Shown here one piece after another: positions 22,150-33,122 of a stretch of DNA of 64,000 nucleotides. This DNA is from Ascoidea rubescens DSM 1968 (lineage: Eukaryota > Ascomycota > Saccharomycetes > Ascoideales > Ascoideaceae). A model generated the notes under the pieces. It saw only the letters and a program-made list of their open reading frames with translations. It made no database searches and was not told where the DNA came from. The position numbers and the translations under genes were made by a program. The stretch is from contig NW_017962927.1 of NCBI RefSeq assembly GCF_001661345.1, positions 124,001 to 188,000 on the forward strand. Direction: 5' to 3'. Positions within the stretch are counted from its first letter, which is position 1. Every line of letters starts with the position of its first letter.

Positions 22150-22640
22150 ATTGTACTCTCCAATTATACCTGCCGTTGTGCGATTCTCCGTTTTATCGCA
22201 CAAGCTGCATTGCAGACCCGCACCAGCCCCAGACACGTGTGAACACCTTTCACACCAGGACAGCGCATATCCTCCCTGTACTCTACCGTTAAATGCGCTG
22301 CAAATACATGGGTTGTATGCGGTTGTCCAATCACAGAGCGGTTAGACACAGTACAGCTTTACACAGGTGGCTGAGCCTGTCATCAAACGCACCATTGCGT
22401 CTGCAATATCAGGACTCACGCGCCACAGGATGCTGACTAATGTGCGCTCTGCTCCGGGCAGGGTTTTATGTGGCGAGTGCGGGACTGCCGAGCCGCCGAG
22501 AACAAAGCGCCCTGCAAAAACGGGTCTCTGAGGGAAGATGCGTTTTGACGTGGGTCTTTGAGACCAAAAGATTTTCGCATTCTCTGCGTTTTTTTCGATG
22601 GGTTCCGAAGGTTTTGGATGCCTCTGTACAAAACACCAAT
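22150..22640. other. G+C-rich intergenic island with several inverted repeats
   Basis: Base composition jumps well above the surrounding DNA; one 60-nt line (22441-22500) is about two-thirds G+C. Inverted repeats seen are GTGTGAA/TTCACAC at 22237-22255, CTGCA/TGCAG near 22205-22215 and GGTCT/AGACC at 22553-22565. A CACGTG box is at 22234-22239. In A+T-rich genomes such islands often mark structured RNA genes, but I could match none of the known yeast RNAs (RNase P, MRP, SRP, U1-U6). An upstream regulatory region of the bZIP gene is the alternative. Confidence 0.4.
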
Positions 22641-22642
22641 AC

Positions 22643-22702
22643 GGCATAATATATGGCATAATATATGGCATATCATATGGCATATCATATAACATATCAA
22701 TG
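22643..22702. repeat. Short tandem repeat of GGCATAATATAT-like 12-mers
   Basis: Two copies of GGCATAATATAT are followed by two of GGCATATCATAT and a decayed fifth unit. The repeat marks the right border of the G+C-rich island. Confidence 0.75.
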
Positions 22703-23159
22703 ATAATTCACTGAGAAATTGAGCCCATTCATCGTCGGGCAATTTCTGTCTCTCAATGCCTTTTAGTTTTCTATTCATTTTAACCGATTGGCTGGATGGT
22801 CTTCACAACTACTTTGAAATGGCAAAATTTGCCAATTTTGCTATGTTTTGTCGCTTCTTGTTGAATTTAATTTGCTTTGTTTTTGGCTGGTAAGGTTTCT
22901 TTCAAGACATTTCTCTTTTTATCTTCTTTCAATTTCATTTCCCCTACATAGTTCTTTTCTATTTTTAATTAAAAAACTAAAATTTTATCTGAAAATTAAA
23001 AGTTAAAAATGTTTAATAAAAAAGGTTAATAATTTTTTTAATAAATTTTAATATAAATTATTGAAAAGTAAAAATAAAAAAAAATATTATTAATAAAAGG
23101 TTATTTTCATTTCTGAAATTATCAGATTTCAAAAAAATTTATGGATAATTATTTTTATT

Positions 23160-23212
23160 TTTTTCTTTTCTTTTCTTTTCTTTTCTTTTCTTTTCTTTTC
23201 TTTTCTTTTCTT
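23160..23212. repeat. TTTTC pentanucleotide microsatellite
   Basis: About ten uninterrupted TTTTC units lie about 55 bp beyond the NOT3 stop, in its 3' UTR region. Confidence 0.85.
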
Positions 23213-23264
23213 CTCTTCTCTCAAGTCTTTTTGCTTTTCTTCTCCTAAGTCTTTTTGCTTTTAC

Positions 23265-24689
23265 TTATGAAAATTCGCTTTCAATCTCATCAATTCCAAT
23301 ACAATATTCTGGAACTAAATCAATTGTCCACTTATAGTAATTAAAAATCTCAAATACCCCATACTCATAAATCTTAATTTGCTTCTCTTCCTCTTTTTCT
23401 CTGATAACTTTAATCTCCTTTCCTACTCGAATAACTTTTTTACTTTCAATCTTATGGTACCAATTATCCCTATAAATTTTATCATTTCGAAAATTCTTCT
23501 CTTCTAATATTTTCTTATTAATTTGCTTTTCAATCAGACTTTTTCCAAAATAATATCCATAAAAATTAATCAAATTATCTTTCTCTCTTAATCCTTTTTT
23601 AAATTCTTCAATATTAAACCCACTTCTTCCTCTTAATTCATTGTATTCATTCTCATTCTCAATCATTTGAATAAGTATCTCAAGATTTGAGTTTTTGGAA
23701 ACATCAGACTTCTTTGTCTTTTTTTCATAAAACTCTTTTAACCGTAATTCAAATTCAATGTTTTTATATTCTTTTTCTTCATTATTAGTTCGGTCAATTT
23801 GATTAATGGCATTTTGAATACTCAACGGAAGAAATACCATTGCTTCTTCTTCTTCCTTTTCTCTTTCTTCTTCGTTATTACTCTTACTATTATCTTTAAT
23901 AACTATTTTATCTCCGATCTTTAATATTTCCTTTTTATTACTTTTATCCAAAACTGTTATTTTTCCTTCTCTTTTATCCAATATTTTATCCATATTCTCA
24001 ACTTTATTATCTATTTTACTTATATCAGGTATCTTAAATATCTTATCCATACCAAGATTCATATCAAGATTAATATCAATTTTTCCATTATCTTTATTAT
24101 TAATATCACTTTTGAATTTCTTGACATTTTCATTTCTCTGATTTTCTTCTTTCTTTTCTTTTTCTTCTTGCTCATTTTCTTTACTATTATCATTCTCTTG
24201 GGTTATCACTACTGCTTCATTAACTTCATTTTCATTTTCATTTTCATTTTCATTTTCATTTCTATTTCTATTTCTATTTATATTTTCATCTTTATTTTCA
24301 TTTATTATACCTTCACCTATCGATTTAGATACTCTATTTTCTTTATTCAAAATTTTTAGTCGATTACTATCATTACTTTTATCATCACTCTTATCATCAC
24401 TCTTATCACTGTCACTCTCTTTTAATGACACCACTGTCGCCCATTTCTTTTCTCCTGCAGGTCTAACAGGCCCCGTCGAGGGTTTCAATCTTATAGACCC
24501 TGTTGATGCTATCGATGTTAGCACTGGCACTGATGCACCCACAGAGTTTATTATTGGAGATCCCAATAAATTATGTGATGGTTTCGGTGTACCAGAATTC
24601 GATCTCGAAAAAGATGTGCTACTGCTTTCCTGTGGATTATTATCTCCTATACTTATACTTCCACTATTAATACTATTATTAATTGTGTG

Positions 24690-24724
<35 letters not shown>

Positions 24725-26392
24725 GATTACTATGACTACTACTTGTCCGACGATGTATAGAATTTGAATGTCCATTTAATATCGATTTTATTTTCCCATT
24801 CTTAGTACTATTGTTATTTATTGGAGTATTTATTAAGGAATTTCGTCTTTTTATTCTAGAATTCTTCACCGATGTATTATTCAAATCATCGATTGGTCCA
24901 GGTGTAGATCTCTTAACATCGGAATTGGAATTGGAATTGAAACTGGAATTTGAAATCGAACTTGAATTGGAAATCAAATTTAAATTGAGGTTAAGCGAAT
25001 TTGATGTTATATCAGTCACTAAATCCTCATAATCATCTAAATTTAAATCATTATACATTTGATCATTCTCATAAAAATCAGGCTCCTGGTAATCTTTAAT
25101 AAAATAATCTAAATCATCTTTTAATTCTTTCACTTTTGCAAGACTCAAATCGCCATTTTGGACTAATCTTAAAATAATCTCTAATTTATTTTGATGAAAT
25201 TTACATTGTTCTTTAAAATTAATTAGCTCTTCTTTTTTATTTTTAATATCATTCAAATTTCTTGAATGTTTTTTCCTTCTACCATTTAGTAAATTTAAAC
25301 TTGTCAACTCTGAATCGTGTTTTTCGATTTTTCTTTCCAATTCGTCTAAATAATTTTGAATAAAATTTATTGTTTCGATTTTTTTTTTCTCTTTAGGATC
25401 AATTTTTTCTGGTATAGCCAAACCAATTTTAGAGAATGCTTTGGTCTTTGAATCCTTTTCAATGATTTTATAAATTTCCATTCTGCTTTCAATTTCTTTT
25501 CTTAATGTATCTATATTTTTTTTCTCTTTAATTTCAGTTGAATTTTGCCAATTTTTAATTGTTTCTCTTTGTTTTTGTAATTTTTTGACATCTCTTTTCA
25601 AATCGGATTCTAGTTTATCTCTTTGAGAATTGTTTGTAGCCTTTTGGTGTCTTTCGTATAAACTATCAAAAGACTCCAAACCATCTTTTACTTTTTTATT
25701 TAATCGATCTATTCCTCTTTAAATAAATATAATATGATTATTTTAATAAAAAAAAAAAACTAATATATAATTAAAATAAACATAAAAATTAAAAATAAAC
25801 CAAAATAAAGCCTTTTTATTCATTTTTATTTTTATTTTTATTTTTAATTTTAATTTTGTTTAATTAATTATATATTGTTTTTTTTTAAAAAAAAACTTTT
25901 CCAAATATAATAACCCCAAATTATAAATTCCAAATTCCAAAAAAATCAAAATTTAAAAACCAGGGAAATAAATAATAATATAAAAAAGATATTATCATTA
26001 TTATTTATTATTATTATAATTTGGAAAAAAGAAAAAGAAAATGTTAGTAAAAATTGAAAATTTAGAATTAATTCCAAAAAAAGGGATCAAAGATACTGAA
26101 TCATCATCAAATTTTTTTGTTAATTTTATGTTTGTTATTTTCTAGTTCATTTTTTTTTCATAGGGAGAAAAAGGGTTGGAATAACTGGGATAGATGAAAT
26201 AGTGAAGTGAATTAGTTTATTTTTTTGGTTTTTTTTTTTTACTTTTTGCATTCTTTTAATGATCTAGTGCTTTCAGATAAACATGATTTGATAAACAAGA
26301 TTCAATTAATTGGAAATTGATAGAGTTGGTTGAGATGAATTTCCCTCTTCGTGGTTATTAACATACTGCTGTATTTTCCTTTGATTCATCAT
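23265..26392 (-). CDS. NOT3: CCR4-NOT complex subunit Not3/Not5, spliced
   Basis: Exons are 26392-26367 and 25716-23265, giving 825 residues. The second-exon frame alone has no ATG at its start and lacks the family N-terminus. An upstream exon coding MMNQRKIQQ, followed by donor GTATGT, joins in phase across a TTTAAAG acceptor. The result reads QRKIQQGIDRLNKKVKDGLE, closely matching the family start. Residues 1-215 are the helical Not3/5 N-terminal domain. The middle is Ser/Asn- and Glu/Lys-rich, including RPAGEKKWATVVS, which resembles the PAGELKWA stretch of Not3. The last 150 residues are a degenerate NOT box. The complex deadenylates and monitors mRNA in the cytoplasm. S. cerevisiae has two paralogues, Not3 and Not5; this is likely the single ancestral form. 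Confidence 0.85.
25717..26366 (-). other. NOT3: 650-nt intron of NOT3
   Basis: The intron has donor GTATGT (26366-26361) and acceptor AAAG (ending 25717). The one perfect TACTAAC on this strand is at 26049-26043, about 326 nt from the acceptor, with other AG dinucleotides between. A T-run/A-run palindrome (25876-25895) and complementary A/T repeats between them could fold and shorten the distance. No snoRNA boxes with proper spacing were found inside. Confidence 0.72.
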
Positions 26393-27076
26393 TTGAATGT
26401 GTGAATTAGATATAGATTTGCTCCCTTGACGATATACAATATATGATATATAAGACAACAAAAAGTCCAGTAGGTAGTCTCCAATTTTGTTTCCAGCTTG
26501 GTTAAAGGATTTTTTTAAATTATGAAAAGCTTTGAGAAGATCTGAAACGAATTAAGGATGGTGAAAAAAAACCTGAAGGATGAAACCCTTTGCTAAATAA
26601 GTGAAGATATGGTTATAATTTAACACAACAGTCGAGTGGAAATCACCAATAACAGAGAAAGAAGCTTTTCGTACAAATATTGGAGCAAAACAGGAGCAAA
26701 ACTGCACTGGATATAATAAGTAATTGGGAGACAATTGAATTAGAATTTTGAAACTGTTTTTTTCTATTTGAGTTTGATTTTCAGATATACTTTTAGAATT
26801 TTTTCAAAGAGCACTAAAAAAAGCCAAAAAAGTTTTCTCCCATTTCGCACTCAAAACGAGCTCCAGCAGAAACAACAGAAACAGCAGAAGCAGTGGAGCA
26901 GTGGAGCAGCAAAGGAGCCTCTCCACAAACACAGCACAGCACAGACATCAGAGCTTCTTGTGCTGCCTGTGCTTCTCGATGACCTACACTTTGACTGTCA
27001 TTTGCTGAGTCGTTCTATTACACGTACAACTCGTTCTATTTACACTGCAATGTCTTTCTATTTACCATGCTCTTGC
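26393..27076. promoter_or_regulatory. NOT3 upstream region and AFG3 3' region
   Basis: These 684 nt lie between NOT3 exon 1 and the AFG3 stop, both on the minus strand. Positions 26860-26960 are a CAG/GCA-rich stretch unlike its surroundings. A plus-strand frame (26768-27346) runs through it into AFG3 but begins without an ATG context and shows no protein features. Confidence 0.45.
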
Positions 27077-29464
27077 TCAGAAGGGCTCGTTGGTCTCTTG
27101 TGGAGGAGGAGGAGGAGCACTTTTCCCTCCATACTGCTTGTCTCCCATGAGATACTTCTCAAAGGCCTCGTTCTTCTCCTTGAAGGGTCGTTCCCCGACA
27201 ATTCTTATCATGTCTTCTCTCGTCAAGACCTCCTTCACCAACAACTCCTCAGCCACCAAATCAACCAACTCGATTTTTTCCTTCAACAACCTTCTGCAGC
27301 TGTCCAATGCTTCTTCTACCAATCTCTTGACCTCCAAGTCAATTAGCCTCGAGGTCTTCTCCGAAAAGGCCTTATGCACTTGGATTCCAGCATCATTATT
27401 ATCTTGCTCAAATTGGATTGGACCTAGTTTTTTCGACATGCCCAATTTTGTAACCATTGCCTGGGCCATTTGTGTTACTTTTTTGAAATCATCCGAGGCA
27501 CCAGACGTCACAGATGGGAAGTGTAATTCTTCGCTAACTCTCCCACCCAATGTCATAACCATCTTGTCCATAAATTGTTTTTCCGATATTAAATACTGGT
27601 CTGGTGGTAGATATTGTGCATACCCTAATGCTCCTTGACCTCTGGGGATAATGGAAACTTTGATTAATGGATCAGCAAATTCCAAAAACCATCCACAAAT
27701 AGCATGTCCAGCTTCATGATATGCAACGGTTTTCTTTTCTGTAGGAGACAAGACTCTCGTTTTCTTTTCAATTCCTGCAATGACTCTTGCAATGGCAATC
27801 TCAAAATGCTTTAGTTCGACGAAATCAGAATCAGTTCGTGCTGCAATCAATGCAGCTTCATTACAACAGTTTGCTATATCTGCTCCAGAAAAACCGGGGG
27901 TCAATGCAGCCAACTTTCCTGCCAATTGGTTTCCTCTTTCAACATCTTCTTTGATATCAAATTCTAGTTTCAACTTTTTAAGATAAACGTTATAAATCGC
28001 TTTTCTGCCTTCAATATCTGGTCTTTCTAAGGTAATATTTCTGTCAAATCTACCAGGTCTTAACAATGCCTTGTCTAAAACATCAGCTCTGTTTGTACCA
28101 GCTAAGACAACAATATGATCGGTTGTATCAAATCCATCCATTTCAACTAATAATTGATTTAATGTTGCTTCTCTTTCATCGTTACCACCCATACCCTGTC
28201 TGCTTGATCTTTGTTTACCGATGGCATCAATTTCATCTACAAAAATGATTGATGGTGACATTTTACGGGCTTTGGCAAACAAATCACGAACTCTTGAGGC
28301 ACCAACACCTACAAACATTTCAACGAATTCTGCACCTGATACAGATAAAAATGGCACACCAGCTTCACCAGCTGTTGCTTTGGCTAGTAAAGTCTTACCA
28401 GTACCTGGAGGACCCGATAAAATCGCACCTCTTGGGATCTTTGCACCTAATTTTTCATATTTTGAAGGATTTTTCAAAAATTGGACAAATTCCATAATTT
28501 CTTCTTTAGCTTCTTCACAGCCTGCGACATCTTTAAATTTTATCTTAATGTCAGTTTCTTGATTGAATAATTTTGCACTACTTTTACCAACGTTAAATAT
28601 GCCACCTGGACCGCTACCAATGCCTCCAGGACCTTTGTTTAATTTTTTGGTTAACCAGTAAGCACCACCTAATAATAGAAGAGTTGGCAAAAAGGGGATA
28701 ATATAGTTTAGCATCGAGCCGGTTTCAGAATAAATTATTGGGATTCTTTCATTATTTGAGATGTTCAATTTATCTTGAATTTCATCCATTTGAGATTCAA
28801 ACAAATCAACAGAGCCAATTGTAAAAGCTACGAATTTGGATAAACCGAACTTGGTTGGTACAGCATTGATTAATTCGGCTTGAACGAGCGATTTATTTAT
28901 AACATAAATTTTTGATACTAAACCCTTTTCCAAATATTTAGTTTTAAATTCTTGAAATGACAAAACATCGCCGGAATCCAGGTTATTGGGAGACAAAAAG
29001 TATAAGAGCACTGATAAACCGATTGATAAGTAAAGACTTTGTTTGAAACTTGGAGAGTTGAGTACTTCCGAAAATGATTGAGGTTGGTGGGTTTTGTTTT
29101 CATTTTTATTGTCGTTTTTATTGTCGTTTTTATTATCATCTTTATCATTTTTATTTTCTTTGTTATCTTTGTTATCTTTATTATCTTTGTTATCTTTGTT
29201 TTCACTGTAGTTTTTCTGTAAACTAGAGTTAAATTTTGAGATCGAAGAGCTGGAAAAAGATCTAATAGAATCTTTCATAAATAGATTTTGAGATAGTGCA
29301 TTTCCACTCTTAATATAGTTGTAGTTATTGGTTATCAAATGTGGGTTTTTCTGGACATGTTTCAAAGATGAGAACAATCTTCTGCTCAAGGATAGCATTG
29401 AAGGAGAGTTCCTCAAGGGATTAAAGCACAGTCTCCCAGAGTTCATTACGATTGAAGAAGACAT
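27077..29464 (-). CDS. AFG3: Mitochondrial m-AAA protease subunit Afg3 (Yta10)
   Basis: The protein has 795 residues. The N-terminus is Arg/Ser-rich like a mitochondrial presequence. A Lys/Asn/Asp repeat follows at 88-125. Two membrane spans flank an intermembrane-space domain (about 142-158 and 252-271). The AAA module has Walker A GPPGTGKT (351-358), Walker B IIFVDEID and the second-region GRFDR. The zinc protease motif HEAGH is at 583-587. Spellings such as [20 protein letters not shown] and the C-terminal [13 protein letters not shown] match Afg3/Yta10 rather than Yta12. Together with Yta12 it forms the inner-membrane m-AAA protease that degrades membrane proteins and matures bL32m. The protein ends in a Pro-rich tail. 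It is divergent from MRPL25, another mitochondrial gene. Confidence 0.93.
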   Translation of the reverse strand: MSSSIVMNSGRLCFNPLRNSPSMLSLSRRLFSSLKHVQKNPHLITNNYNYIKSGNALSQNLFMKDSIRSFSSSSISKFNSSLQKNYSENKDNKDNKDNKDNKENKNDKDDNKNDNKNDNKNENKTHQPQSFSEVLNSPSFKQSLYLSIGLSVLLYFLSPNNLDSGDVLSFQEFKTKYLEKGLVSKIYVINKSLVQAELINAVPTKFGLSKFVAFTIGSVDLFESQMDEIQDKLNISNNERIPIIYSETGSMLNYIIPFLPTLLLLGGAYWLTKKLNKGPGGIGSGPGGIFNVGKSSAKLFNQETDIKIKFKDVAGCEEAKEEIMEFVQFLKNPSKYEKLGAKIPRGAILSGPPGTGKTLLAKATAGEAGVPFLSVSGAEFVEMFVGVGASRVRDLFAKARKMSPSIIFVDEIDAIGKQRSSRQGMGGNDEREATLNQLLVEMDGFDTTDHIVVLAGTNRADVLDKALLRPGRFDRNITLERPDIEGRKAIYNVYLKKLKLEFDIKEDVERGNQLAGKLAALTPGFSGADIANCCNEAALIAARTDSDFVELKHFEIAIARVIAGIEKKTRVLSPTEKKTVAYHEAGHAICGWFLEFADPLIKVSIIPRGQGALGYAQYLPPDQYLISEKQFMDKMVMTLGGRVSEELHFPSVTSGASDDFKKVTQMAQAMVTKLGMSKKLGPIQFEQDNNDAGIQVHKAFSEKTSRLIDLEVKRLVEEALDSCRRLLKEKIELVDLVAEELLVKEVLTREDMIRIVGERPFKEKNEAFEKYLMGDKQYGGKSAPPPPPQETNEPF

Positions 29465-29837
29465 CTTGGAGAATATGAAGCAAGAATTGAGAAAGACGAT
29501 GATGGATCAAATGGGCTTTGATGAACTCGAAACAAAAAAACAGTGGTCACACAAAAACAGCTCTCTTCTAGACACAGCAGCAGTTCTCCAGCCAGCAAAA
29601 CACAGTGGTTCTTTAGAGATTCTTCCCAAAGCTAGCTCTTCCAGTGGTTCTTCCAGTGGTTTAAGCTCTTTTTCTTCTTCTGCTTCTTTTCCTTCCTCTG
29701 CTTCTCGCCTCCAACGGCAGACCCGGGAAGCACGTGATGATACCACCGTTTCTCGCCGTTTTGTGTTTTTTCAGGTCGAAAAGAAGAAGCAGAGGAAGCA
29801 AGGGAAGCAGAAGAGTTGTTTGCTGAACTACGGAAAG
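29465..29837. promoter_or_regulatory. Divergent promoter of AFG3 and MRPL25
   Basis: These 373 bp serve two nuclear genes for mitochondrial proteins. A CACGTG box lies at 29731-29736, about 100 bp before MRPL25. A T-rich tract ending in CAG at about 29760-29774 could be a 5' UTR splice acceptor, but no donor was convincing. The stretch 29640-29720 is rich in TCTTCC-type words. Confidence 0.5.
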
Positions 29838-30356
29838 ATGGCTCTAGGACTTAAGATTAGGAAGATTCGCGTCAAGTCTGTGCTCAACGACCCCAGTGTA
29901 CCTGGTTTTGACAAATTGCCTCCCACTCTCCAGAGATTTTTCGCAAAGTTTCCACCCACCACCATCAAAAAGTACTCTGCGACCCCAACTTCCACACGAG
30001 CTGAAGATGCTAACCCATTTATGCCCAACAAACATCCTGTCACTTTGAGATACCATGCTCCAAGGTACTCGTTGCGACAACAGTCGATGATATACAAGGC
30101 TGCTTACAGATTTGGAATCCAGGACTTACTTCCTCCAATGAAGAAAAAATTCTATGAGGAAAAATACAACAACAAAAAATTGATGAGAGGTGTCTTAGCT
30201 CCAAAGGGCCATAAGTACGATCTTGCCAAACCTCAGAAATTGGCTAAGATTGAAGAAAGTCTTGCTAAAATGGACGAAAAAATTATCGAAGTTAAGGGAA
30301 ACAAATACAAAAGAATCCTTAAAAAGAAACAATCAAAAGTCAGTACTTGGTATTAA
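29838..30356 (+). CDS. MRPL25: Mitochondrial large-subunit ribosomal protein mL59 (MrpL25)
   Basis: The protein has 172 residues from the ATG at 29838; the open frame extends further upstream but that part is promoter. The basic N-terminus (MALGLKIRKIRVKS) can act as presequence. The body matches yeast MrpL25 throughout: a FDKLPPTLQRFFAKFPPT start, NPFMPNKHPVT, RYSLRQQSMIYKAAYRFG, a LLPP segment and GVLAPKGHK. S. cerevisiae MrpL25 is about 157 residues. It is a fungal-type component of the mitochondrial 54S subunit in the matrix. The 3' UTR is short (279 bp to the convergent BIM1 stop). Confidence 0.93.
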   Translation: MALGLKIRKIRVKSVLNDPSVPGFDKLPPTLQRFFAKFPPTTIKKYSATPTSTRAEDANPFMPNKHPVTLRYHAPRYSLRQQSMIYKAAYRFGIQDLLPPMKKKFYEEKYNNKKLMRGVLAPKGHKYDLAKPQKLAKIEESLAKMDEKIIEVKGNKYKRILKKKQSKVSTWY

Positions 30357-30635
30357 TCTCATTATACCAACCTATTATTTTATTTTTTTATTTTTTTTAT
30401 TTAAATATTCAATTTATTAATTGAAAGGAAAAATCATGTACATATAATTATATATGATATATAATAGTTAAATATATTTTTGTTTTAATTTGAATGATAA
30501 TAACAATCAAAAAATGGTATTAAATGCAAAAAAACAATGAATTAATAAGAATTAATAAGAATTAAAAATTAAAAACTGGTAATTGAAAAAAAATAAAAAA
30601 ATAAAAAAATAAAAAAACGTTTTGAATATCTTAAC

Positions 30636-32147
30636 TTAAAAAGTGTCAGGGTCGTTAATTACTGACATTTGGTGATCTTGAGAGAAGTTTCCATGTTCAA
30701 ACTGATTTTGGTTTAAATTATGACCATGACCTGGATTTTGAAGCTCATCATCCACAAATTCTCCATTTTGCTTATTAGTTTCTTGGTTAATATGATAACT
30801 ATTCCTATTGACATTATTACTATTAGTATTCAAATCATATTGTTGGTTATTATGATTATTTAAATTCATTTCATCATTGAAATTTTTGTTATAATTATTA
30901 TTGTAATTGTCATTATAGTTACTATTGTAATTTTCATTATAGGTCCCATGTTCTTGTTCATGCGCATGTTGATTTTGATTCTCAATTCCATTTTCATTTT
31001 CAAATTCATCTGTTGGTCCTCTGAATCCAGCTTCAGTTGAGTACAAAATTTCTTGAATCTTTTCTAATAAGTCCTCAATTTTAATATCCTTCACCATCAA
31101 TTCTCTGGGTGTAATGTTTTTATCTGGATCATTCAAATTATTCAAATTGTCTAGATCTAATTGCTCAATTTTTTCACTTAAATGCTCAACATAATCTTGA
31201 GTTAAAATTTCAATTGATCTTAATTTTCTGAAATAAAAATCTCTTTCAACCTCCAATCCCTCAGCAGCAGTTCTATAATTATTGCTATCCAGATCAAGAT
31301 TCTCTAAATCGGTCTTGCTTTGATTTAATTCCTTTTTCAATAGTTCATTTTCTTGTTTCAATTTTTGTATTTGAGACTGTAATTGATTGATATTATTCAA
31401 ATTACTCAAATTATTATGCGAATTAACACTAGAATGGTTATTCAATGAAGATGATGTTGATGGTGACCCACCAGATATAGAAGAATTATTTGTTCTTGAA
31501 ATTCTACCAGTTGGTCTGATCGAGTTATTGCTTGTTGGTCTAGATGTTGTCCTTGAATTAATAACTTGACGAGAATTATTCAATTGCTGATTACTATTTG
31601 AAGAAGCCGTAGCAGTTCTTGTATTTGCCGAAGTTATTGGCTTTCTAGTTGAAGTTATTGGACGACGGGCAGTAGCACTGGAGGTAGTTGTTGTCGTTGG
31701 TTTATACCTGGATCTTTGTTGAGCATTTATTGAACTGTTATTCGTAGTATTTCTATTGCTATTGTTAGCTTGAGGAGAATAGTTTCTTCTTGAATCAGGA
31801 TCATAATCGGTGTCAAACTTATTTTCCATCCAAAACCTCTTAATCCATTGCAAAAATTCCAAATTATCTTGAAATCTACATTTGACTAATTTATCAACAA
31901 GTATAGGTTTTTCAATTTTATGTCTAAGAAAAGTTTGCTGCAAAATTTTGAAATTATTTAAATGCTCATAGGAGGCCTTGGAATCGAATTTAATCCTTGA
32001 CATTGGCACATCCATAAATATTGAGTCCATTATTTGGCAATAAGCTGCACCAGTACCACATTGTTCGACTTTTGAATAGTTTAAATTTAATGTAGAGTTT
32101 AACCATTGAAGTAATTCTGAACGAGATTCTCCAAGATTTGCAGACAT
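30636..32147 (-). CDS. BIM1: EB1-family microtubule plus-end protein Bim1
   Basis: The protein has 503 residues. A calponin-homology domain spans about 5-110 (SRSELLQWLNSTL, CGTGAAYCQIMDSIF, LQWIKRFW). A Ser/Thr/Asn/Arg-rich linker (about 125-255) is typical of the microtubule-binding linker. A coiled coil at about 255-330 leads into the EB1 cargo-binding motif (ERDFYFRKLRSIEIL). The tail of about 150 residues is Asn/Gln-rich and accounts for the length beyond S. cerevisiae Bim1 (344). Bim1 tracks growing microtubule ends and links them to Kar9 and other partners in spindle positioning. It is divergent from the PRM1-like gene. Confidence 0.93.
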   Translation of the reverse strand: MSANLGESRSELLQWLNSTLNLNYSKVEQCGTGAAYCQIMDSIFMDVPMSRIKFDSKASYEHLNNFKILQQTFLRHKIEKPILVDKLVKCRFQDNLEFLQWIKRFWMENKFDTDYDPDSRRNYSPQANNSNRNTTNNSSINAQQRSRYKPTTTTTSSATARRPITSTRKPITSANTRTATASSNSNQQLNNSRQVINSRTTSRPTSNNSIRPTGRISRTNNSSISGGSPSTSSSLNNHSSVNSHNNLSNLNNINQLQSQIQKLKQENELLKKELNQSKTDLENLDLDSNNYRTAAEGLEVERDFYFRKLRSIEILTQDYVEHLSEKIEQLDLDNLNNLNDPDKNITPRELMVKDIKIEDLLEKIQEILYSTEAGFRGPTDEFENENGIENQNQHAHEQEHGTYNENYNSNYNDNYNNNYNKNFNDEMNLNNHNNQQYDLNTNSNNVNRNSYHINQETNKQNGEFVDDELQNPGHGHNLNQNQFEHGNFSQDHQMSVINDPDTF

Positions 32148-33122
32148 TTTGATTAGAAATTAAAAAAGAAGTATATATACCAAAAAAATATTTCGAAGAT
32201 GAAAAGAAATCAAATCTTAAAATTCCAATAATTAAACAACCAGAAACTGCTTTGATATTGAGCCTCTAATGCTTATTACTAACAAGAATTAATCAAGATA
32301 ACTTTCAGAAAACTAATTCCAGGAATATGATGAAACCGGATATGATTAGTAGCCCAGTCCAGAAGAATGGTATGCTAATCAGGTTATAACTGTGATGATT
32401 GTTATAACTGTGATAACTGTGATTATTTAAAACAAAACAACCAACTCAAACGGATTTTTTACCTTAAAACACAGCTGTTTAACGTAGGCAAAAAGTAGAT
32501 AAGAGGCAGCTGGGGAAGCAAAAGTAGGGAAAACAGGAGAAGCAGCAAAACTAGAACAGGAAGACTACAATTGGTTGGCTTTGAGGAGTGTTACTCTGTT
32601 GTTTCGCTATTCTTTTACTCTGTTATTCAGTTATTCTGCTGTTTGTCTGCTAGAGGAATCAGGAGAAGCAAAACAAAACCCCCGGGAAATTCCGCTGAGT
32701 CACTGCTGAGTCAGCATAGCTAATAACATCCACAACAGTGGACGCATATGCAAGGTTATCTGCAGAAATATGCAATATTCGCTTACTATCCACAGTAGTG
32801 GAGTTGAATTATTTTTAAGTTTGAAACATTCAACTGTAGACGCGTTGTGCATGAGCTTGAGTGTGATGCATCAACATGCGTGTTACTTCTTTTGGGACAG
32901 ATCAAATCTTGCTTCTACTGCAAAAGCAAAAAGAGCAGCAGAAGATTTGGCTGTGTTTCAGTTTATACACTGGTGATACTCGCTGAATATGATGTATCAA
33001 GGAATTGAATACAACGTTTTGAAAGAAATGTCTGTTTCTCAGATACCAATAAATATACTCAGCATGTCTTGCTTTTTAATATCACTCAATGTTCTTCAAA
33101 GCTACTCGTCTTTCTTTATAAT
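32148..33122. promoter_or_regulatory. Divergent BIM1 / PRM1 promoter, rich in dyad motifs
   Basis: This 975-bp region holds two Gcn4/AP-1-type TGAGTCA words at 32696-32702 and 32707-32713, 11 bp apart. Two copies of the dyad TCCAC-N4-GTGGA start at 32729 and 32789, exactly 60 bp apart. Two consensus pheromone-response elements are seen: TGAAACA at 32822-32828 and TGTTTCA at 32955-32961. A near match TGTTTCT lies at 33033-33039. The pheromone elements lie within 310 bp of the PRM1 start, as expected for a Ste12 target. Confidence 0.65.

Larger units (their letters stand above)
21383..23264. other. 1.9-kb gap between the NOT3 stop and the bZIP gene, with an internal G+C-rich island
   Basis: The stretch is upstream of the bZIP gene and downstream of NOT3, both on the minus strand. 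It includes an 11-G run at 21448-21458, an A-rich zone to 21720 and moderately mixed sequence to 22150. A markedly G+C-rich island follows (22150-22640), then a short tandem repeat, and A+T-rich DNA with a TTTTC microsatellite next to NOT3. The open frames inside it (for example 22342-22695 minus) look like composition artefacts and have no recognisable protein features. Confidence 0.5.

Noticed and set aside
22342-22695. 117-codon minus-strand frame in the G+C-rich island
   Set aside because: It reads through the GGCATA tandem repeat and looks like a by-product of high G+C with few stops.
25717-26366. Intronic snoRNA in NOT3
   Set aside because: A TGATGATG word resembles a C box, but no D box or guide spacing follows on the same strand.
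26768-27346. 192-codon plus-strand frame overlapping the AFG3 3' end
   Set aside because: It is antisense to a well supported gene for much of its length and has no family features.
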